DNA of 64,000 bases, taken from contig NC_133652.1 in assembly GCF_009905375.1 (NCBI RefSeq), positions 18,216,850-18,280,849 on the forward strand, given 5' to 3'. The notes beneath the pieces were generated by a model. It was not told the origin of the DNA. It did not search any database and saw only the letters and a program-made list of their open reading frames with translations. Below are positions 36,501 to 45,933 of the stretch, piece by piece. This stretch comes from Apium graveolens. Lineage: Eukaryota > Streptophyta > Magnoliopsida > Apiales > Apiaceae. A program made the translations under genes and the position numbers. Every line of letters begins with the position of its first letter. Positions within the stretch are counted from its first letter, which is position 1.

Positions 36501-38050
36501 TTTAAGTCAAAGGAAAGCTAGATGGAATTGATCTAATCCAGATAGCAGCAGCTGAATTGCAAGTCAAAGAGCAAAGGAAGAAGATTGATGAAAAGATGCA
36601 ACTAATATTTGGTTATACAACTTCTCAATCACAATCTGTGAAGCATAGCACAAAAGTGGAATCAATTATTATGGAACTCAAGCCAGTAGGGAGGCATAAG
36701 GATGGAGAAACTTCTTCCAAAGATCTGCAACCTATGGTTCTCAAGCCCAACAACAGCTTCAACAAGGACTCTATAAAGAACCCTCTAAGCCTTGCTCAAA
36801 TGAAAGGAGTGGATTTTCCTCTTCCAAAGCCTGATGAAGACAAGCTTTTGGGTAGAAGTATCATAAAGCTCAAAGAGAACATGGATGAGGCTGTAAGGAG
36901 GAACATGGCTGTTATCTTTAGAGAGGGAAAGAGCATCTATGTGATGCAAGGACATCCCAAATTCTCAATAGCCAAGAGGGAAGAAACCAAGAGGTTGAAG
37001 GAAGAAGCCAAACAGCTAAAGGCTAACAAAAGAGCACAAGCAAAGCTTGAAAAATAGCTAAAGTTAAGTCAGGCTGAAGAACAGAAAGAAATTGAAGACA
37101 AAGGTGAAGATAGAGCTATGGGGGACATGGTTGGTACTAAGATGGAGGAAAGAAGTAAGGAAGAATGGCAGAAAGGGAATAGAAAGAAGGTCAATGCAAA
37201 GAGAAAGATGGTAGATGAGACTGAAGAAAACCAATCAATATCCAAACCACTACCCTCTATTCCTGAACCCATTGTGCCTGACCCCTTCATAAACATTCAT
37301 GGTGAACCAATCATTCCTAAGGAGGAACCAATTGATTGGGGCACCATCAAATTGCCCACCTTCCTAACCTCTTTTACACCATCAAAGAAGCAGAAAAGAA
37401 GAATCAAATCAACACCCTCTAAAGCCTCAATCAAATTCACACAGAAGCCTAAGCCTAAACCTCAAACCTCTAAAGATGATTATGTTCACATCTGTGACAT
37501 AAAAGAATTTTCAGACATTGAACTCTATCTGGATGAGCTGGAGGATGTAAGGGGAATAACTGCCTACAGACAGCTACTAGAAAGACTAGTGTTCAAATAC
37601 AAAGGAGCTGGGGAAAGAACATGGCCTCTTCACAGAATTCTGAATGAAGGCTGCTCTACCTTGATTAGAGTCTACTCAGCCATACAAAAGGATTCTGGCT
37701 TTACCAGGACTGCCAGGACTGAGATTCTCAATAAGATTGCCAACATAAGGAAAACTTGGTGGGAGCCCAATGCCTTGCCTAGAACTTTACTCATTCAAGA
37801 GAGAGGTATTACAATTCACAAATCACCTCATTGGTTGATGGAGTTCAGAGACAACAAAGGAGTCAGAAGATTTTTCAGAATTGAAGATCAGCTAAAGATT
37901 GCCAGTAATGAAACTCTCAAGGATATGCAGTCTAAGTTAGATATCAATGAAGAAGATGAAGCTGAATTCTACAGACAACTTCAACTTCAAATAGAGGAGA
38001 ATGACAGGAGGTTAGGAAAGAAAACCAGGGATCAAAGGAAAAGAAAGTAA
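33521..38050 (+). pseudogene. Copia A extra ORF after pol, 1,509 codons, three in-frame stops
   Basis: One reading frame runs from MAPVVKIMSQTGFVYEKN to RDQRKRK, broken only by TAG 34781-34783, TAA 36503-36505 and TAG 37055-37057. The N-terminal about 250 residues look globular (FSLKGKDYCINCDDIQSCFK, WSFLKDTFIKVFSGKISNFD). The middle is Ser/Thr/Pro-rich with STD...YPL repeats from the DNA word. Then come coiled-coil stretches (LQHYQQNLSVDELKQDIADL) and a Lys/Arg-rich C-terminal part (KKQKRRIKSTPSK). Sireviruses often have an env-like ORF here, but I see no signal peptide or clear membrane span. The basic regions would equally suit a nucleic-acid-binding role. Function unknown. Confidence 0.72.
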
Positions 38051-38225
38051 TTTGCTCAGGCTAAAGGAGCACCCTTGGAAACAATGTATTTCTTCAACTT
38101 CATCTCAGCATATACACTTTTGTAGCACTTTTGAATTTCTGCTTTGTTACAGTTTATATATTTGTTAAGTGTTTTGTTATCATCAAGCTAAACCCAAATT
38201 TATGCCTACAGTTCTAGTAGACATA

Positions 38226-38238
38226 AATAGGGGGAGAT
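38226..38238 (+). other. Copia A polypurine tract
   Basis: AATAGGGGGAGAT sits immediately before the 3' LTR (TGTTAGG). Confidence 0.88.
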
Positions 38239-39292
38239 TGTTAGGAATATGTGTATTAGTTTGATGATAAGTTAAGCAAAACACTTAAGTAGAAATCTAG
38301 TGTTTGTAGCCTCAACGGATAAGACCATCTTGGCTATCCGTTGAAGGAGTAGCCTTACTTAGCAATAAGTTTGGTATTGTAGCATATTTTACTCTCTAGT
38401 TTCAAGCTGTAATTCTTAGATGTTGTTAGGAAATAATCAGTCATGTTGACTACTAATGGATGTACAAATAGGAGGGCTAATTGTAAATATTTCATGCCTT
38501 GTAATTTTGTATAAGCGAAAAAGTGTCAACGGATATTGAAGACCTTCAACGGATAAGAAACAAAGCTTCAACGGATGTCTCTAATGCTTCAACGGATAAT
38601 ATCCATCAACGGATAAGTGCTTCAACGGATAAAGCTTCAACTGCTAGAGCATCAACGGATAAAGCCATCAACGGATGAAAGCTTCAACGGATGCTCAGTC
38701 TCATAGCAGTTGATAGTGACAGTTAACAAAGCTGACAGAGGCACATGGATTGACAGAGATGTGATAGCCTATTTCAGGAACAACAGAAAAAGCAGCCATT
38801 TTTAGTCTGGTTCAAAATGGAAAGTCAACAGATAATTCCATATTACACTGGATAAAAATGGAATAGAAACAAGTGGAGAACTATTTTCTTATTGTACTTT
38901 ATCTTTGTCTTCACTTGTAAACTTGGTGATATATAAACCAAGTAGTAGCTAGTAATTATATGTGAATTTTCCCTGAGCTGTTTAGAAATATCAAGAGAGA
39001 AAATCATCTAGTTTGTACTAGGAAGCAGCTGTGATTTAATTTTGAATCACAGATTTTCTGAAATAACACATCTCTGGTGGAACAACAAATCCACCAGAAA
39101 AGTTTTTAAGTTCTTTGTGTTCATTACATTTGTGTTTGAATATATATTTGTCTGCATCAGCTCCAAGCAATTCACACACATTTGATCACTCAAACACTTA
39201 GCCTTACAAACTGCTCAAAACTTGAAAAAGTTTTGAGATTTACATTCAACCCCCCTTCTGTAAATCTCATTGTTAGTCCACTGGGAATAACA
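38239..39292 (+). repeat. Copia A 3' LTR
   Basis: Near-identical to the 5' LTR; differences include CTTCGCT/CTTGGCT, CGAATG/CGGATG and CAATGG/CAACGG. Several 5'-LTR changes fall inside the repeated word, while the 3' LTR keeps the consensus. Confidence 0.93.
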
Positions 39293-39297
39293 AACTT

Positions 39298-40170
39298 CAT
39301 GCACAAGGGAATGCTCAAAATCAAGATGGAAACATACCACAGCCGCAGACTCAGGGCGAGGGGCGGCAAGATCCACCAGTGCACCCGAGGGGTAACCAAG
39401 GGGAACAACCCAATGTCCAGACCATTCCTGAGGTAGGGACGTTCAATGTGAATGATCTTAAGAGGTTTCTCAACCACCTTGAAAGAGGTAGGGTAACAAC
39501 GACTTTGCAAGCTCCATCCCCTTTTGCTGCTGTTGTAAGGGAAGCGCAGTTGCCTGCAGGATATAGGAACACAACCAATGACTTGCATTTTCATGGGAAC
39601 TCCGACCCCGTGGAATTCCTGGTGCGTTTCAACATTGAGATGAATGTATATCAAGTACCTGTCTTGGCATGATGCCGTCTCCTGGCAGCCACCTTCAGAG
39701 AAGGTGCTCAATAATGGTTCCAAAAACTTGGTCCAGGGGTGATCACATCTTGGGAACAGATGAAAACCTTGTTTCTAACTCAGTTCCAGGCTGCGATGAA
39801 GTATACGCCACCAGTTACCACGCTGGCCAATGTGAAACAGAAAGAAGGGGAAAGCTTGACCTCATACTTTAAAAGGTTCAATGCAGAGTCTACTTTGGTA
39901 AGGGGCGCAACTGATGAGACACTGGAAATATTCCTTATAGCTGGTCTGCGCGTGGGAACGGATTTCTGGATACACATGCAATAAAAGGACCCTGTGTCAT
40001 TAGCTGATGTACTTGCGCAGGCGAAGTCCTTCAAAGCAATCGAACAGTCACTCGTCGAAATAAAGAAAAATAATAATACTCATAACTCCAAGGTGCGAGC
40101 TAAGAGGAGATATATATATGCGAGCCCAGATTACCGGCGGAGTACCTGAAGCCCTAATAGGGTAAAAGAT
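39298..40170 (+). pseudogene. Gypsy gag, 3' part (retrotransposon gag domain)
   Basis: It continues from 26080 after removal of copia A and one AACTT. It holds EVGTFNVNDLKRFLNHLERG and the Retrotrans_gag core (FHGNSDPVEFLVRF, ITSWEQMKTLFLTQF, TSYFKRFNAE). Stops: TGA 39670-39672, TAA 39982-39984, TGA at about 40147. All are explainable as C-to-T changes of CGA or CAA codons. Confidence 0.75.
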
Positions 40171-41754
40171 GTGAACACGCGGAGAGAATGGAGCCCACCG
40201 TCAAACTATGAAAGGAGGGTAAACAATTACACTCTGCCGGCAGCATCCATTGATCATATCTTCGAGGTGAATAAGGATAGAGGAATATTCAAGAAACCAG
40301 ACCATCTAACCTCATGGCAGAGTAGAGACAAGAAAAAACATTATGACTACCATGAGTCTACCGGCCACGACACCCACGAGTGTCGTCACCTAAAAGATGA
40401 AATTGAAAAAATGATCAAGGCCGGATATTTGGGTGAGTGGATTGATAAGGTGAAGCGACACGGAGGAAATGATGATAAAGGAAAAGATGAAAGACCTGCG
40501 AAGGATGTCGAAAATGCGGCGGAGGTTAAGTTTCAAAGGGATGGAAGTATTCGGGTGATCTTCGGAGGACATCTGTTCGTTGGCGATAGCAATCGAGCGT
40601 TGAAAAGGAATGCACGAGAGGCGCGACACCCGCCGCTCACCAACATTCATAGCTTGGAAGACAGACCTCCAAAAATATTTAAAGGGGAATCTGCTGATAT
40701 TACATTCAGGGAAAGAGAATCAATGTGGGTGCATCATCCCCATAATGATGCGCTGGTGATTACTATGCTTATTGGGGCAATGAACGTGCATCGAGTTTTC
40801 TTGGACAATGAGAGATCTGCTAACATCCTGTATTACAGCACGTATAAAAAATTGGGTTTCCCAGATAGCGACATGTATTTCGAAGATGCACACGTCTATG
40901 ACTTCACTGGGGAATCAGTGAGAGTTATGGGGTCGGTTAGGCTTCCAGTTACACTTGGGGAAGGAGCTCTGTCTGTCACTCAAATGATAGACTTCAAAGT
41001 GCTGGATCAGGACTCCGTGCACAACATGCTGATGGGAAGACCTTGGTTGCGAGCGTTCAGGGTGATAACCTCGATACATCACTTGATGATAATAAAGTTT
41101 CCAACACCTAACAGAGTGGGCAGTCTGAGAGGGTCGCAATACGAATCACGCGACTGCTATCACAAGGCTGTTAAAGAGTTTCGTATAAGAAGATATGAGG
41201 GAAAAGGTCTTCCATTTGAGGATGCAGAGGACATTCAGACAAAGCCAAGTGGAGAGGTTCATGCCCATTATTTTGTGGTAGGTCCAGAGGAAGAAGAAAC
41301 TCAGGCTACCGAGACCCCTGTTTTGATATTGAGGAATGCTTCGAGGATCCGTAGTGTGGAAGAAGTTGTGGTGAACTATGTAGAAGGGATCACACAAAGG
41401 GAGGTTAACGGAGAAAAGTTGGAAGGCAGAAGTGAGATTTTACAAAGTCTCGAAAGTAGCCTCAAGGTGGACGCTCCTCGAAATGAGGACGCGCCCTTGA
41501 AGAGTGAAAATGGAAGTGAGGTTGATGCTCCTCGAAAGGAGGACGCACCCTCCACACCTGCATTGCACAAAGCCATGCCTTATTCTGAGGTAGATGCTCC
41601 CACACATGGGGACGCGCCCTCGGATGCTAGAATGGAGGTCGAGGAACCCCGAGACTTTGATTTTGATCTGGATCCCACGATCCCTATGCCTGCCGAGAAA
41701 ACGGGGCCGGTCGAAGACACAATATCTGTTCCGGTCGACAAGGATGACCCATGA
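40171..41754 (+). pseudogene. Gypsy gag C-terminus and aspartic protease
   Basis: 527 open codons. The degenerate gag zinc finger DYHESTGHDTHEC has Asp at the usual first Cys. The protease follows (about 40750-41060) with VFLDNERSANILYYSTYKKL and NMLMGRPWL. The usual D-G-G/S active-site neighbourhood reads DNERSA, so activity is doubtful. The C-terminal spacer carries VDAP...EDAP repeats at about 41467-41625, encoded by the element's GACGC(T/G)CC/GGACGCGCCC DNA word. Confidence 0.75.
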
Positions 41755-41760
41755 AAGGTT

Positions 41761-43167
41761 TTGAAGGTGGGATCCCAGCTGAGTGATGAAATGAGGGAAA
41801 TACTTACCCGTTTTTTGGTTAAAAATCTCGATGTCTTTGCATGGAGTCATTCAGACATGGTGGGAATCGACCCATGGGTAATGTGTCATCGGTTGAACAT
41901 CTTCCCTAATTACACGGGCATACGACAAAAGCGTCGCCCGGTGAGCGAGGAAAGGGTGATAACATTAAAGGAAGAAGTGGACCGGTTGTTGGAAGTGGGG
42001 TTGATTAAAAAATCTTACTACCCCGAGTGGCTCGCGAATCCGGTGCTTGTGAAAAAACCGAATGGGAAGTGGAGGACATGTGTAGATTTTACAGATCTAA
42101 ATAAGGCTTTACCGAAGGACAACTTTCCGCTCCCACGAATTGATCAGCTGGTTGACACGATGGCAGGGCATGCCTTGTTAAGATTTATGGATGCATACTC
42201 CGATTACAACCAAATTCCCATGTACGGTCCTGATCAGGAGCATACATCCTTCATTATTGATAGAGGACTATACTGCTACGTAGAGATGCCATTTGGATTG
42301 ATCAACGCAGGCACGACCTACCAAAGATTGGTGAACATGATGTTCAAGAATTAGATTGGGAGAACCATGGAGGTATATGTGGATGATATGTTGGTAAAAT
42401 CCAAGAAGGCAAATGATCATGTCAAGCATTTGATGGAAATGTTCAACATTCTAAGGACCTTTCGCATGAGGTTAAATCCGCAGAAGTGTGTGTTTGGAGT
42501 AGAGTCAGGAAAGTTTCTGGGGTTCATCGTCAATCACAGAGGAATTGAAGCTAACCCTGCAAAGATTAAAACACTGTTGGTTATGAAATCTCCCACCAAT
42601 GTGAAGCAGGTGCAAAGTCTAATTGGGAGGATCGCCATGTTGAACAGATTTGTCTCTAAATCATCCGACATGTGCAAAGAATTCTTTAAGGAAATCAAAG
42701 TGGTAGGGAAGGACTTTGTATGGACACCAGAATGTGCTGAAGCTTTTAGGAAGATCAAGGAACAACTGGGGAACCCTCCTATGTTTTCAAAACCATTAGA
42801 TGGAGAATCCCTAATCCTATACCTTGCAGTTTCTGAGTATTCAATCAGCGCTGTGCTGGTAAGGGAAGAGGATGCGCAACAGTCACCGATATATTATGTG
42901 AGCAAGTGATTGCACGATGTTGAAACTCGCTATACAAGTATGGAGAAGTTGGTTTATGCCTTGATCCTCGCGTTGAGGAAGCTTCGCCCCTACTTCCAGG
43001 CTTATAGAATTGAAGTTCGTACAACATACACTCTGCGGCAAGTCGTTCACAAGCCAGAATCATCGGGGAGAATGCTGAAATGGGCCGTGGAATTGGGACA
43101 GTTTGACTTGGTAGTGTTGCATCCCCCTCATACTGAGGAATATTTAGAGGAATTTCCATATACCTGA
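41761..43167 (+). pseudogene. Gypsy reverse transcriptase and first RNase H
   Basis: RT blocks are all visible: WLANPVLVKKPNGKWRTCVD, LPRIDQLVD, FMDAYSDYNQI, MPFGLINAGTTYQ and the active site VYVDDMLVKS, then FLGFIV. The first RNase H (SLILYLAVSEYSISAVLVRE, YALILALRKLRPYF) follows. Stops: TAG 42352-42354 (Gln site), TGA 42907-42909 and TGA 43165-43167. It is otherwise readable. Confidence 0.85.
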
Positions 43168-43173
43168 TGGATC

Positions 43174-43544
43174 TTGCATGTGGATGGGGCGGTTAACAAT
43201 GGAGGAGCAGGCGTAGGCATAGTGCTCGTATCTCTGGAAGGCCATCATCTGATGAGTGCAATCCATTTCAAATTTTACGCAACGAATAATGATGCGGAAT
43301 ATGAGGCATTGATCAATGGCCTCAAGATCACTTTGGAAATGGGAGTGCGGAATCTAATTGCAAAGAGCGACTCGGAGCTGGTGGTAAACCAGGTCAATGG
43401 AGGGTTTCAGGCTCGAGGACCGTGAACGGAATTATACCTAAGGTGCACGCAGCGCCTGACTGAAAGATTGAAAGAGGTTAGGCTGGAATGCGTACCGCGG
43501 GAGAAGAATAGCAACGCAGATGCCCTGGCGAAAATGGGATCCTA
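43174..43544 (+). pseudogene. Gypsy second (archaeal-type) RNase H
   Basis: LHVDGAVNNGGAGVGIVL, then NNDAEYEALINGL, SDSELVVNQVNG and NADALAKMGS: an RNase H I fold with the D-E-D pattern, separate from the RNase H that follows RT. Tat-lineage elements have acquired such an additional domain. Stops at 43423-43425 and 43542-43544. Confidence 0.78.
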
Positions 43545-43554
43545 GCAGGAGGAT

Positions 43555-44882
43555 GTGTTGTTGGGATCTATACCTTTAGAAATCCAGGAAATTCTTAGTA
43601 TCCCGGAGGTAGAGGCGATGCAAGTAGATGAGGCTCCCAAGGAAACATGGATGACGCCCATTTTTGCCTACATTCACAAGGGAGCACTCCCCAAGGATAA
43701 GTTCAAGGCTCATCGACTCCGCTACCAGGCTGCAAGGTATGTGGTATACGATAAAGTTCTGTATAAGAGAGGCTTCAATCAAACGCTGCTCAGATGTGTC
43801 GATAAAAAAGAAGGAAATTATATTCTAAGGGAGGTACATGAAGGAATTTGTGGTAATCACTCGGGGGGTAACTCGTTGACAATGAAAGTTTTACGCCAAG
43901 GATACTATTGGCCCACGATGAAAGAAGATGCTGCGAATTTCGTCAGAGCATGCGATCGCTGTCAGCGCTTTACAAACTATTCATCTATGCCGGCAACGCT
44001 CCTAACACCTATGGTGAGCCCCTGATCATTTGCCATGTGGGAAATAGATCTTATTGGAGAATTGCCCAAGGCTAAAGGGGATGTCAAATATGCGGTGGTC
44101 GCGGTTGATTACTTTATTATATGGGCAGAAGCTATGCCATTGGCAACTATCAGAGCAAAGAAAATCAGAGATTTTGTCTTTAACTCCATCATGTGTAGAT
44201 TTGGAATCCCTTACATGCTTGTGTCTGACAACGGAAAGCATTTTAACAGCAAGGAGTTGTGATGGTTATGTGAGGATCTCAAAATCAAGAAGGAGTTTGC
44301 AGCGGTCTATCATCCTCAAAGCAATGGGAAGACAGAGGCTGTGAATAAAATAATAAAGCATACTCTCAAGACCAAACTGGAAGTGCGCAAGGGAAATTGG
44401 TCTGAAGAACTCTTAAAAGTGATGTGGTCCTACAACACTACTCCATGATCTACTACGGAAGAAACTCCGTTTATGCTGACTTACGGCTATGAAGCTATGG
44501 TCCCGTGGAAGTTGGTTCAGGATCGCTTCGTAGAGATCGTTACACGGAGGAAGATGCAGAGGTTAATCAAAGGCTTCATTTGGATCTTTTGGAAGAAACA
44601 AGGGAAAATTCTCAGCTGAGGCTTGTAGTATATCAACAGCGTGCTGCAAGGTATTACAACAAGAAGGAAAAGGGACAACTGTTGAAGGTAGGGGATTTGG
44701 TGCTTAGGAAGGTGATGCCAAACACTAAGAATCCCCAGCATGGAGTGTTTAGAGCTAATTGGGAAGGACCATACAAGATAAAAGCAATCTTGTGGAAAGG
44801 GACTTATCACCTTGAGGATTTGGAAGGAAAGCTGGTTCCGCGAGCGTGGAACGCAGAACATCTCCGAAAGTATTATCAGTAA
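43555..44882 (+). pseudogene. Gypsy integrase
   Basis: The H2C2 zinc region (HEGICGNHSGG, YYWPTMKEDA, CDRCQRF) is followed by the catalytic core (MWEIDLIGELPKAKGD, SDNGKHFNSKEL, YHPQSNGKTEAVNK) and a C-terminal domain (LKVGDLVLRKVMPNTKN, WEGPYKIKAI). Breaks: TGA 44023-44025 (Trp site), TGA 44260-44262, TGA 44446-44448, and a one-base deletion near 44503 that moves the last 120 codons to another frame. The final codons end at 44882. Confidence 0.85.
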
Positions 44883-44884
44883 GG

Positions 44885-45930
44885 CGCGACTTTGGCCCCT
44901 TACATATCTTTTTTATTATATACTTAGGGTTGTGCCCAGATTATAGACTAGAAGCAATAAAATTCCTCCTAGCCTAGGGGGGTAGTGCATGTACTACTTA
45001 CTTTAGAACTAGTTGAAAGATCATTTTTTCGAATAAATTCCCCACAGAGCATAGTAGCCGTGGGACTGGTGCACTTTTGACACCAGAGCGCACTATTAAT
45101 AAAAACTTTGAAAAATTCCAATGGTTGTTTGCTTGTGGATCTGCTTGGTTATATGACGCGTCCTCATAACAAGATGCGCCCTAATAAATAATCCTTTACT
45201 TACATTTACAAGAACACGATTGGCAAAAGGGAAACTAAATAAAACTCAAGTAAAGATGGAGGCAAGACGCGTCTTGTGTCTAAGGACGCGCCTAAGTGAT
45301 CTTGGTTGATGCTCCTTGAGTTTTATGTTTCTTTGATTTTAACATTCTATAACAAAAAATGAAGACACATCCTCACTAAGGACGCGTCCAGCCTGACATG
45401 TCAAAATCATTATCTTCAGGAATAAAAGATAGACGCGTCAGGAAACTAGAACGCGCCCATCTATATTGTGCTTTGCCTAAATGCAAAAATATATGACATG
45501 TTATCATGCTAAGAGAAGAATATACCATCCAGAAAGTTCAAAATAGCCTAAGTAAATGGAATAATCTAGACGTACCCAAGTATAAGGACACGCCCTACGG
45601 TCTATGGTGTTGGAAATGAATTAATAAGGAAGATGTGTCCAGAAGCGAGGACGCGCCCTTGCATAAAATCTTATTAGCTTGTAATGAGGAAGGGGAGAAT
45701 AGTAAGATTGAAAAGGCAACACGTCCTCAGCGTAAGACGCTCCCATATGCATGACATAACAAGATTAAGAAAATAAGCATAACATGCATAAAGGTAATTA
45801 AAGGAGAGAAATCTCATGAAAAGTGCAAACAAACGAAGTCCAGAGATAATCATTACAATTTGCAATTCTTGAAAGGGCCCACACCCTTAAAGTAGTTCAG
45901 ATAAAAACTGCATGAATAGACATAAGACGC
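44885..45930. other. Gypsy 3' noncoding region rich in GACGCGTC pairs
   Basis: No gene. Pairs of GACGCGTC and GGACGCGCC recur with start-to-start spacing of 18-19 bp, for example near 45158, 45267 and 45432, with decayed copies (GACACGCC, AACACGTCC) between. Confidence 0.6.
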
Positions 45931-45933
45931 GCC

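Larger units (their letters stand above)
26081..39292 (+). mobile_element. Copia A: SIRE-type Ty1/copia element with extra ORF
   Basis: A 13.2-kb element inserted in the gypsy gag with target duplication AACTT (26076-26080, 39293-39297). Features: LTRs of 1,053/1,054 bp, a Met-tRNA primer site, a long gag with coiled coil and two zinc-knuckle-like regions, copia-order pol (protease, integrase, RT, RNase H), a 4.5-kb extra ORF after pol, and a polypurine tract. Large size, an extra ORF after pol and long LTRs are features of Sireviruses. The LTRs differ at roughly 15 positions by eye. Pol is open, but gag and the extra ORF carry a few stops. Confidence 0.93.

Noticed and set aside
33521..38050. 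Calling the copia A extra ORF an envelope gene
   Set aside because: No signal peptide, membrane span or cleavage-like site is evident; position after pol alone is not enough.
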